Assembly (NCBI RefSeq): GCF_023155275.1
Contig: NZ_JALMUV010000024.1
Span: 1 to 64,000 of the forward strand
DNA from: Streptomyces rhizoryzae
Lineage (GTDB): Bacteria; Actinomycetota; Actinomycetes; Streptomycetales; Streptomycetaceae
Direction of reading: 5' to 3'
DNA length: 64,000 nt
A model generated the notes under the pieces. The model had not been told where the DNA came from, did not search any database, and saw only the letters and a list, made by a program, of their open reading frames with translations. The first letter of the stretch is position 1; each line of letters opens with the position of its first letter. The position numbers were made by a program, and so were the translations under genes. This document shows positions 50,932 to 60,000 of the stretch, one piece after another.

Positions 50932-53129
50932 AGGCTGAGCTCCGGGTGCAGGTCCTTCATCCGGACCACCTGGCGGCCGCGGGCCGCGAGGGCGGTCAGG
51001 GCCAGCGCGCCGAGCGTGAACGCGGCGAGCACGATGCTGCCCTGCCGGACGATGTCCAGGTCGCCGCCGGTGATCAGCCGGCGCAGCCCGTCCACCACGT
51101 AGCTCATCGGCAGGAACGGGTGGACCGCCGAGAAGAACGACGGGCTGGTCTGCACCGGGTAGGTGCCGCCCGCGGAGGTCAGCTGGAGCATCAGGATGAC
51201 CAGGGTCAGCACCCGGCCGGCCGGGCCGAAGACGGCGCTCAGCAGCTGGATGACGGCGGTGAAGCAGGCCGTGGCCAGCACCAGGAAGCCGATGGTGGCG
51301 CCCGCGCGGGCCATCTCCAGGCCGAGGGCCCAGTGCAGCACGGCCATCAGGGCCAGCACCTGGATGACGCCGATGGCGAAGGCCGGCAGCCAGGAGCCGA
51401 GGGCGATCCGCCAGCCGGGCGCGCCCGCGGCCAGCGCCCGCTTGCCGAGCGGCTGGAGCAGCATGTACGCGACCATCGCGCCGACCCAGAGGGAGAGCGG
51501 GATGAAGTACGGGGCGAGGCCGGTGCCGTAGTTGGGCGCCTTGTGCATCGACTTGGCGGCCAGCTGGACGGGGTCGGACATCACGCCGGTGCGGTCGTCG
51601 CGGTCCTTCTTGTCGTAGTCGGGGATCTTGGCGACGCCGTCGTGCAGGCCGGTGGCCAGCTGGTTGGCGCCGTCCTTGAGCTTGTACAGGCCGCCGCTGA
51701 GCTTCTCGGCGCCGTCGTGGGCGGTACCGAGGCCGCTGTGCAGCTGGCCGGCGCCGTCGGCGAGGTCGCCGGCGCCCTGGTGGAGCTTGCCGGCGCCGTC
51801 GGCGAGGTCGCCCGCGCCGTTGGCGAGGGTGCCCAGACCGGTGGCGAACTGGCCGGCGCCGTCGGCGACCTTGTGGGCACCGGCGTTGAGCGCGTTGAGC
51901 TGGGCGAGCTGGCCGTCGGCGTTCTTGACGACGTCCGGCACCTGGTCGGCGACCATCTGGGCGCCCTGGTGCACCTCGCGGAGCTTGGCCCGCATCCGGC
52001 CGAAGTCCGCGCGGGCGATGTCGTTGTTGACCTTCTCCGCCAGGTCCGCCCCGGCGGCGGCGCCGACCGCGGTGCCCTTCATCTGCGCGCAGTCGGCGTC
52101 GGTGTTCCCGCCGGTGCACCGCTTCTCGTACAGCTCCTCGGCCTCCTGGGCGCTCTTGCGCGTCTGGGTGGCGGCCTTGGCGGAGTTGGCCGGCAGCTTG
52201 GCGAGGAAGTCGTCCAGGTCCGCGGTGAGGTTGGCGACGAACCGCGCGCCGTCCGCGATCTCCTTGCCGTGCTTCTTGAGGTACGGCAGGTCCTTCTTGG
52301 CCAGCCCGTCGACCTTGTCGACGAGCTGCTGGGTGCCGTCGGCGACCTGGCTCGCGCCCTGGCTGAGCTGCTTGGCCTTGGAGGCCGCCTGCGCCGCGCC
52401 GTTGCTGAGGTCCCCGGCGCCCTTGTCGAGCTTGCCGGCGCCGTTGCTGAGGTCGCCCGCGCCCTTGTCGAGCTTGCCGGCGCCGTCGTTCAACTTGCCC
52501 AGGCCGTCGGCCAGTTCGCCGGTCTTCTCGCGGGCGGTGCCCAGGCCGTCGTCGACCTTGCCGGCGCCGTCGGCGGCCTTGGCGGTCTGGTCGTGCAGGT
52601 CGGAGAAGGAGACGAAGATCTTGTCGAGGAAGGCCCGGGTGGACTTCGACGAGGTCTTGGCGCGGATCTCCGAGAAGACCGTCTTGGAGATCGAGCCGAC
52701 GATGTAGTTGTTGGCGTCGTTGGTGCGGACCTGGAGCGCGCCGGTCTGCGGGTCGGCACCGCCGCTGGAGGCGATCTTCCGGCTGAAGTCCTTGGGGACG
52801 GTCAGCGAGAGGTAGTAGTCGCCCTTCTCCAGCCCCTTGGCGGCGTCGGCGGCGCTGACCTCCTCCCAGTCGAAGGTCTTGCTGTCCTTGACGTTCTTGG
52901 CCAGGTCGGCGCCGGCGGTCAGCTTCTTGCCGTCGGCGGTGGCGCCCTGGTCCTCGTTGACCAGGGCGACCGGGATCTTGTCCAGCCGGCTGTAGGGGTC
53001 CCAGAAGGAGCAGAGGTAGAGCGCTCCGTACAGCAGCGGGATCAGCATCAGGGCGACCAGGCCCAGCCGGGGCAGCTTGCCCCGGCCGAAGCGCCGGAGC
53101 TCAAGCGCGGCCAGTCTCGGCGAACGCAT
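50928..53129 (-). CDS. YhgE/Pip-type ABC-2 membrane protein
   Basis: A 733-residue membrane protein. One N-terminal helix (LVALMLIPLLYGALYLCSF) is followed by a roughly 470-residue extracytoplasmic region and a C-terminal bundle of five to six helices (about 510-710). The extracytoplasmic part begins with KIPVALVNEDQGA, typical of YhgE/Pip, and contains repeated DGAGKL, GAGDL and DGA heptads, probably coiled coil. Members include phage-infection proteins and ESX-associated export components. ATG 53129 is 9 bases from GAGGAGG and lies inside the ATPase gene (29-base overlap). Confidence 0.9.
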   Translation of the reverse strand: MRSPRLAALELRRFGRGKLPRLGLVALMLIPLLYGALYLCSFWDPYSRLDKIPVALVNEDQGATADGKKLTAGADLAKNVKDSKTFDWEEVSAADAAKGLEKGDYYLSLTVPKDFSRKIASSGGADPQTGALQVRTNDANNYIVGSISKTVFSEIRAKTSSKSTRAFLDKIFVSFSDLHDQTAKAADGAGKVDDGLGTAREKTGELADGLGKLNDGAGKLDKGAGDLSNGAGKLDKGAGDLSNGAAQAASKAKQLSQGASQVADGTQQLVDKVDGLAKKDLPYLKKHGKEIADGARFVANLTADLDDFLAKLPANSAKAATQTRKSAQEAEELYEKRCTGGNTDADCAQMKGTAVGAAAGADLAEKVNNDIARADFGRMRAKLREVHQGAQMVADQVPDVVKNADGQLAQLNALNAGAHKVADGAGQFATGLGTLANGAGDLADGAGKLHQGAGDLADGAGQLHSGLGTAHDGAEKLSGGLYKLKDGANQLATGLHDGVAKIPDYDKKDRDDRTGVMSDPVQLAAKSMHKAPNYGTGLAPYFIPLSLWVGAMVAYMLLQPLGKRALAAGAPGWRIALGSWLPAFAIGVIQVLALMAVLHWALGLEMARAGATIGFLVLATACFTAVIQLLSAVFGPAGRVLTLVILMLQLTSAGGTYPVQTSPSFFSAVHPFLPMSYVVDGLRRLITGGDLDIVRQGSIVLAAFTLGALALTALAARGRQVVRMKDLHPELSL

Positions 53130-53895
53130 GGGCCGCATCCTCCTCGTGGGTGTCGGGCTCGGGGGTGTCGGTGGGGGCGGGTGCCGCGGCCGCGGCGGCC
53201 GGGGCGGTGGAGACGACCAGGGCGTCCGCCGGGGCGTCGGAGGCGACGGCGAGGACGGTGGTGCCGGCCAGCGCCAGATCGCGCAGCAGCTGCCAGGCGG
53301 CGGCACGTTCGTCCGCCGAGAGCTTGAGGTCGAGGTCGTCGACGGCCAGCAGGCGCGGCTGGTGCATCACCCCGAGGGCCACCGACAGCCGCAGCGCCTC
53401 CAGCCGCTCCAGGTCGCGGACGCAGGTCCGCAGCCCCTTGGGGAGGGTGTCCGGGTCGAGTCCGGCGGCCGCCAGCGCGCTGTCGATCCGGGCCCGGACG
53501 GCCTCCTTGTGGCGCCGCCCCCAGGGGAGCGCGCCGAGCGGGGAGCCTTCCAGGCGGGGCGCCAGGAGGGCCTGCTCCCGCAGGTGTTCGGCGACGGTGA
53601 GGGCCGGTTCGAGGTCGGTGACGCCGGGGACGTGGGCGAGGGCGGTCCGGCCGCGGACCGTGCCCATCCGCTTGGGCAGCGGGAAGCCGGCGACCGTGGC
53701 GTGGCCCTCGGTCAGCCGCATCCGTCCGGTGAGCGCGAGCAGCAGGCAGGTGCGTCCGGAACCGGACGGGCCCTGCACCGCGATCAGCGACCCCGGGTCC
53801 GCGGTGATGTCGACGCCTCTGAAGGCCCAGCCGCGCGGGCCCTTCACTCCGATTCCCCGGGCGTTGACGGCCGCCCCCTGGCGGGTGGTCTCCAC
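53101..53895 (-). CDS. ABC-type ATPase subunit with degenerate nucleotide-binding motifs
   Basis: A 264-residue protein with the ABC ATPase layout but altered key residues. Walker A is GPSGSGRT (Arg in place of the essential Lys). The region before Walker B reads LERLEALRLSVALG instead of a normal LSGGQ signature. Walker B is PRLLAVDDLD (Asp in place of the catalytic Glu). It is translationally linked to the YhgE-like protein. It may have lost efficient ATP hydrolysis and be regulatory or structural. GTG 53895 is 2 bases after AAAGGAGGGGCT. A perfect palindrome lies about 20 bases further upstream. Confidence 0.85.
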   Translation of the reverse strand: METTRQGAAVNARGIGVKGPRGWAFRGVDITADPGSLIAVQGPSGSGRTCLLLALTGRMRLTEGHATVAGFPLPKRMGTVRGRTALAHVPGVTDLEPALTVAEHLREQALLAPRLEGSPLGALPWGRRHKEAVRARIDSALAAAGLDPDTLPKGLRTCVRDLERLEALRLSVALGVMHQPRLLAVDDLDLKLSADERAAAWQLLRDLALAGTTVLAVASDAPADALVVSTAPAAAAAAPAPTDTPEPDTHEEDAAHAFAETGRA

Positions 53896-53913
53896 AGCCC
53901 CTCCTTTTGTTCT

Positions 53914-53925
53914 GACTGGTCAGTC
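53914..53925. promoter_or_regulatory. GACTGGTCAGTC operator palindrome
   Basis: GACTG-GT-CAGTC has perfect 5-base arms and sits 19 bases upstream of the ATPase start codon in an AT-rich patch. GACTGACCAGTC-type sites are typical TetR-family operators, and the operon itself encodes a TetR protein. Confidence 0.65.
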
Positions 53926-54132
53926 TAAAAGTGTGCCGTACGGGGCCCGTCTTGACCAATCGAGGCCGTGGGTGGGGCCGGAAACCGACGGCGGTGGCCG
54001 GAAATTGATGTGTCGGCGGCAAACGGGTGACCGCAGCGGCTCCGGCCCCCTAGGGTGCGCAGACGTCAGGCAGAGCCGAGGCTGGGTCCGTGCCGTGAGC
54101 GCGCGGCACCGGCCGCACGCGGACGGAGAGCC

Positions 54133-56982
54133 ATGCACCACACGGAGCGGACACCCCAGCCACCGGGACGGCGGGACGCGGCGGAGCGCAGATCCGCCAC
54201 CCGGTCCCCGCAGGAGGCCGCGCCGCCGCCGCGACGGCCGCGCCGGACCCGCGGCCCGCTGGCCGCCCTGGTCGCCGCCGCCCTCCTGGGCGCCCTGGCC
54301 CCCGCCGTCCCGGCCGCCGCGGCCGGCCCCGCGGCCCCCGCCCCGGAGGACGACCGGACCTCGTGCACGGCCGGCGGCTGGGCGGCCACCGCCACCGCCC
54401 CCGACCCCGCGGACGGCTACCACGCCTACGTCGGCAACGGCTACCTCGGCCAGCGGGTCCCGCCCAACGGGATGGGCTACGCCGCGCCCGGCGGCACCAC
54501 CGGCTGGCCGCTGAAGACCCCGGAGTACGACGGCTCCTTCGTCTCCGGCCTCTACGCCAAGGGCCCGGCGAACCTCCAGGGCCGCCAGGCCATCGCCGCG
54601 CTCCCCACCTGGACCACCCTCGACGTCACCGCGGGCGGCCCGCACGCCGAAACGTTCACCTCGGCCACCGCGCCGGTCCGCATCAGCCACTACCGCCAGA
54701 CCCTCTCCTGGCGCTGCGGCTTCGTCCGCACCTCGCTGACCTGGACCGCCGCCGACGGCCGGGCCACCGACCTGGTCTACGACGTGCTCGCCGACCGGGC
54801 CGACGCGCACACCGCCGCGGTCCGCCTGCGGATGACGCCGCACTGGAGCGGCGAGGCGGCCGTCACCGACACCCTCGACGGCCGCGGTGCCCGCCGGCTG
54901 CGGCCCGCCGGACCGGCCCCGGGCGGCGGGCGGCCCGGCACGGTCCTGGTCGGCTTCCGTACCGACGGCACCGGGACCGCGGGCGCGGTCGCCTCCACGC
55001 TGCGCGCCGGCCCCGGCGTCCCGGCCGCCCGGCCCCGCCCCGTACCCCCGGCGGGCGGCACCGGCACCACCGCCGGGCAGCTGACCGCCGGCCAGCGGCT
55101 GGCCTTCCCGGTCCGCCGCGGCCACACCTACGAGCTGGCCAAGTACGTCGGCGTGGACACCGCGCTCACCTCGCGCAGCCCCCGCACCGCCGCCGAGGAC
55201 GCCTCCCGCCGGGCCGCCGGCCGCGGCTGGGCGGCCCTGGCGGCCCGGCACCGCGCCGCCTGGCGGGAGCTGTGGCGCAGCGACATCGAGGTGGCCGGGG
55301 CGCCCGCGCTGGAGACCTGGGTCCGCTCGGCGGAGTACGGACTGCTCGCCGCGACCCGCCGGGGCAGCGCCAACAGCATCGCGCCCACCGGCCTGACCAG
55401 CGACAACTACGCCGGCGAGATCTTCTGGGACGCCGAGACCTGGATGTATCCCGGTCTGCTGGCCACCCATCCCGACCTCGCCAAGTCCGTCGTCGACTAC
55501 CGCTACCGCACCCGCGACGCCGCCCGCGCGAACGCCCGCCGCCTCGGCTACCGCGGACTCTTCTACCCCTGGACCAGCGGGGGCACCGGCGATCTGCGGA
55601 CCGAATGCCACAGCTGGGACCCGCCGCACTGCCGGACCCAGAACCACCTGATGGGCGACATCTCGCTGGCCGCCTGGCAGTACTACCTCGCCACCAAGGA
55701 CACCGCCTGGCTGCGCTCCCGGGGCTGGCCGGTCCTGGCGGGCATCGCCGACTTCTGGGCCTCCCGCGCCACCCGCAACGCCGACGGCAGCTACTCCGTC
55801 AAGGACGTGGCCGGCCCCGACGAGTACAGCAACGGCGTCGACGACGCGGTCTTCACCAACGCCGGCGCCGCCACCGCCCTGCGCCACGCCGTCCGCGCCG
55901 CCACCCTCCTGGGGGAACGCGCCCCGGCCTCCTGGACGGCGGTCGCCGACAAGCTGCGGATCCCCTACGACGGCCGCCGCCACGTCTTCGAGCAGTACGC
56001 CGGGTACCGGGGGACGACCATCAAGCAGGCCGACACGGTCCTGCTGATGTACCCGCTTCAGTGGCCGATGACCCGGCAGCGGGCCGCCGCCACCCTGGAC
56101 TACTACGCGGCCCGCACCGACCCCGACGGCCCGGCCATGACCGACTCGGTGCACGCCATCGACGCCGCCGCCCTCGGGGAGCCGGGCTGCGCCACGTACA
56201 CCTACCTCCAGCGCGCGATCCGGCCGTTCGTCCGGGGGCCGTTCGCGCTGTTCTCCGAGGCGCGCGGGGCGAAGGCCGGTGCCGACGACCCGCACGCCGG
56301 CCGGCCCGCGCAGGACTTCCTCACCGGCAAGGGCGGCTTCCTCCAGGTCTTCACCAACGGCCTGACCGGGCTGCGGATGACCGAGGACCGGGTCCGCCTG
56401 GACCCGCTGCTGCCGCCGCAGCTGGCCGCCGGCGTCACCCTGCGCGGCCTGCACTGGCAGGGCCGCACCTTCGACGTCGCGCTGCGCGCGCACCAGACCA
56501 CCGTGCGGCTGACCTCCGGCCCGGCCCTGCCGCTGGCCACCCCCGAGGGCGACAAGCTGGTCAGCCGCGGCGTCCCCGCCGTCCTCAAGACCCGCCGCCC
56601 CGACCTCGCCGCCACCGGTGACGCCGCCCGCTGCGCCGCCGCCACCGCGACCTCCGAGGAGCCGGGGATGTACGCCGGCGCCGCGGTGGACGGCAACGCC
56701 ACCACCGCCTGGGTCCCGGCCGCCGCCGACGGCACCCTCACCGTCGACCTCGGCCGCGAGCTGGCCGTCGGGCAGATCACCCCGCACTGGACCGCCACCC
56801 GCCCCGCGTCGTACACCGTGCAGGTCTCGCGCGATGGCCGGCACTGGACCGGTACCGGCTACGCGGGCCGCAGCCCCGCCCGCTACGTCCGCGTCACCGT
56901 GCACGGCGGCCCGCCCGCCGCCGGCGGCAAGCCCGCCCCGCGGCCCGGCCTGGCCGAGCTGGAGGTGGACCGGGCGCGCTGA
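54133..56982 (+). CDS. Secreted GH65-family glycoside hydrolase/phosphorylase with discoidin domain
   Basis: A 949-residue protein. An Arg-rich N-terminus leads into a signal peptide (GPLAALVAAALLGALAPAVPAAAA). The GH65 domains follow: an N-terminal beta-sandwich (GYHAYVGNGYLGQRVPPNG) and an (alpha/alpha)6 barrel with EIFWDAETWMYP and VAGPDEYSNGVDDAVFTN, where Glu of GPDEY is the likely general acid. A small C-terminal beta domain and an F5/8-type C (discoidin) module (about 830-945) complete it. GH65 enzymes act on trehalose, kojibiose, maltose or glucosyl-galactosyl-hydroxylysine. Substrate is unknown. Secretion favours hydrolysis over phosphorolysis. GGAGAG precedes ATG 54133. Confidence 0.9.
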   Translation: MHHTERTPQPPGRRDAAERRSATRSPQEAAPPPRRPRRTRGPLAALVAAALLGALAPAVPAAAAGPAAPAPEDDRTSCTAGGWAATATAPDPADGYHAYVGNGYLGQRVPPNGMGYAAPGGTTGWPLKTPEYDGSFVSGLYAKGPANLQGRQAIAALPTWTTLDVTAGGPHAETFTSATAPVRISHYRQTLSWRCGFVRTSLTWTAADGRATDLVYDVLADRADAHTAAVRLRMTPHWSGEAAVTDTLDGRGARRLRPAGPAPGGGRPGTVLVGFRTDGTGTAGAVASTLRAGPGVPAARPRPVPPAGGTGTTAGQLTAGQRLAFPVRRGHTYELAKYVGVDTALTSRSPRTAAEDASRRAAGRGWAALAARHRAAWRELWRSDIEVAGAPALETWVRSAEYGLLAATRRGSANSIAPTGLTSDNYAGEIFWDAETWMYPGLLATHPDLAKSVVDYRYRTRDAARANARRLGYRGLFYPWTSGGTGDLRTECHSWDPPHCRTQNHLMGDISLAAWQYYLATKDTAWLRSRGWPVLAGIADFWASRATRNADGSYSVKDVAGPDEYSNGVDDAVFTNAGAATALRHAVRAATLLGERAPASWTAVADKLRIPYDGRRHVFEQYAGYRGTTIKQADTVLLMYPLQWPMTRQRAAATLDYYAARTDPDGPAMTDSVHAIDAAALGEPGCATYTYLQRAIRPFVRGPFALFSEARGAKAGADDPHAGRPAQDFLTGKGGFLQVFTNGLTGLRMTEDRVRLDPLLPPQLAAGVTLRGLHWQGRTFDVALRAHQTTVRLTSGPALPLATPEGDKLVSRGVPAVLKTRRPDLAATGDAARCAAATATSEEPGMYAGAAVDGNATTAWVPAAADGTLTVDLGRELAVGQITPHWTATRPASYTVQVSRDGRHWTGTGYAGRSPARYVRVTVHGGPPAAGGKPAPRPGLAELEVDRAR

Positions 56983-57091
56983 CCCGCCACCGGGGCGGCG
57001 GCCGGGAGGTGTTGCCGCGGTGTGACAGCGGGATGAAATCCGCCGCCCCCGGTGTTGGCCCGTGCGGCAGACGACGCAAGGGAGGCACCGG

Positions 57092-60000
57092 GTGGCGGGG
57101 ACGGATACCGCGGCGGACACCGCGCACGAGAGCTGGGCGAGGCGGCTGACCCGCGACTGCGGGCGGTACCGCAAGGACGTGGCGCTGGCGCTCGGCGCCT
57201 CGCTCGCCGGGATGGCGGTCACCGCCCTCGTCCCGCTCATCCCCAAGCTGATCATCGACGAGGTGATCGTCCGGCACGCGCGTCCGCTCGCCCCCTGGGC
57301 CACCCTGCTGGTCGCCGCCGCGGTGGTGGTCTACGTCCTGACCTACCTCCGCCGCTACTACGGCGGCCGGCTCGCCCTGGACGTCCAGCACGACCTGCGC
57401 ACCCGGATGTTCGACGCGATCGCCAGGCTCGACGGGCGGCGGCAGGACGAGCTGAGCACCGGGCAGGTCGTCGGCCGCGCCACCAGCGACCTCCAGCTCA
57501 TCCAGAGCCTGCTCTTCATGCTCCCGATGATGATCGGGAACGTCCTGCTCTTCGCCGTCTCGCTGGCCGTGATGGCGTTCCTCTCCCCGCTGCTGACGGT
57601 CGTCGCGCTGGCCGTCGCCCCGGCGCTGTGGTACATCGCCCGGCGCAGCCGCACCCGCCTCTTCCCCGCCACCTGGTACGCCCAGCAGCAGGCCGCCGCG
57701 GTCGCCTCCGTGGTGGACGGCGCGGTCTCCGGCGTCCGGGTCGTCAAGGGCTTCGGGCAGGAGGAGCAGGAGACCGGCAAGCTCCGGGCGGCCGGGCGCA
57801 GGCTGTTCGCCGCCCGGCTCCGCACCGTCCGCCTCAACGCCCGCTACACCCCCGCCCTCCAGGCCGTCCCGGCGCTCGGCCAGGTGGCGATGCTGGCGCT
57901 CGGCGGCTGGCTGGCCACCCGGGGGCACATCACCCTGGGCACCTTCGTCGCCTTCTCCACGTACCTCGCGCAGCTGGTCGGCCCGGTGCGGATGCTGGCG
58001 ATGTTCCTCACCGTCGCCCAGCAGGCGCGGGCCGGCGTGGAGCGGGTCTACGAGCTGATCGACACCGAGCCGACCATAGCGGAGCACCCGGACGCCCGGG
58101 AGCTGCCCGCCGACGCCCCCGCCACCGTCGTCTTCGACCGGGTGACGTTCGGCTACGGGGCACACCACGCACCGGGGGCCGGCGGTGACGGCGGCGGGGA
58201 CGGCGAGGCTGCCGCCCGCCGCCCCCTGCGGCCCGTCCTGGAGGACTTCTCGCTGCGGATCGAGGCCGGTGAGACGGTCGCCGTCATCGGGGCCTCCGGC
58301 AGCGGCAAGTCCACCGTCTCGCTGCTGCTGCCCCGCTTCTACGACGCCACCGCCGGCCGCGTCCTGGTCGGCGGCCACGACGTCCGCGAGCTGACCCTGC
58401 CGTCGCTGCGCGCCGCCATCGGCCTGGTCCCCGAGAGCAGCTTCCTGTTCTCCGACTCGATACGCGACAACATCGCCTACGGCCACCCCGAGGCCACCGA
58501 CGCGCAGATCCGGGCCGCGGCCCGCGCCGCCCGCGCCGACGGCTTCATCGCCGAGCTGCCCCAGGGCTACGACACCAAGGTCGGCGAGCAGGGCCTGACC
58601 CTCTCCGGCGGCCAGCGGCAGCGGATAGCGCTGGCCCGCGCCATCCTCACCGACCCGCGCCTGCTGGTCCTGGACGACGCCACCTCCGCCGTCGACGCCC
58701 GGGTCGAGCACGAGATCCACGAGGCGCTGCGCGGGGTGATGGCCGGCCGCACGACGCTGCTGATCGCCCACCGCGCCTCCACCCTGGCGCTCGCCGACCG
58801 GGTCGCGGTGCTGGACGGCGGCAGGCTCGCCGACCTCGGCACGCAGGAGGAGCTGGCCGAGCGCTGTCCGCTCTACCGCCGGCTGCTGACCGACCCCGAG
58901 GAGCTGGGCGGCGTCCCGCACGACCCGGCCGGCGCCGCCGCCGACGCGTACGGCGGTGCGTACGCGGCGTCCGGCACGGCCGGGCTGCTCGCACCGTCCG
59001 CGGACGGCGACGGCGACGGTGGCGGCGGCCGCTCGCGGCCGGACGGACCCCGCCGCCCCGCCGCGCTGGTCGACGCCGCCCCCGACGGATCCGCCGACGC
59101 CGAGCAGGCCGCCGCGCGCCGGGCCGCCACCGGCGGCATCACCCCCGAGCTGTGGGTGCGCCGCGAGGAGGAGGCCGAGGCGGGCGCAGCGGGCCCCGCC
59201 CCGCGCACCGCGGGCGCCACCGGACCCGGCCTCGCCGCCGCCCTGGCCGGCGCCCCGGGCAGTCCCGAACTCCTCGCCCGGGTCGCCGCGCTGCCCCCGG
59301 CCGCCGACACCCCGGACGTCGACGAGGCCGCCGCCGTCCGCCCGGAGTCCTCCTTCGGCCTGCGCCGGCTGCTGCACGGCTTCGGCGGCCCGCTGGCCGT
59401 CGCCCTCCTGCTGGTCGCGGTGGACGCGCTGGCCTCCCTGCTGGTGCCGGTCCTCATCCGGCAGGGCATCGACGACGGCGTCCGGCGCGGCGTCCTGGCC
59501 GGCGTCTGGACCGCCGCCGCGCTGGCCCTGGCCGTGGTGCTGGTCCAGTGGGCCGCCCAGATCGGCGGCAACCGCCTGACCGGCCGCACCGGCGAGCGGG
59601 TCCTGTACTCCCTCCGCCTGAAGATCTTCGCCCAGCTCCAGCGCCTCGGCCTGGACTACTACGAGCGCGAACTGACCGGCCGGATCATGACCCGGATGAC
59701 CACCGATGTTGATGCTTTGTCGACATTCCTCCAGACCGGGCTGGTCACCGCCGTGGTCTCGGTCCTCACCTTCTGCGGCATCCTGGTCGCGCTGCTCGCC
59801 CTCGACGTCCAGCTCGCCCTGGTCGTCTTCGCCACCCTGCCCCCGCTGGCGCTGGCCACCTACGTCTTCCGCAAGCGCAGCGTCCGGGCCTACGAACTCG
59901 CCCGCGAGCGGATCTCCACCGTCAACGGCGACCTCCAGGAGAGCGTCGCCGGTCTGCGGATCGTCCAGGCGTTCCGCCGCGAGGGCCACGGGGCCGAGCG

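Noticed and set aside
53920..57303. 1127-codon minus-strand open frame opposite the GH65 gene
   Set aside because: It is the complement of a clear secreted enzyme gene and has no domain or start signal.
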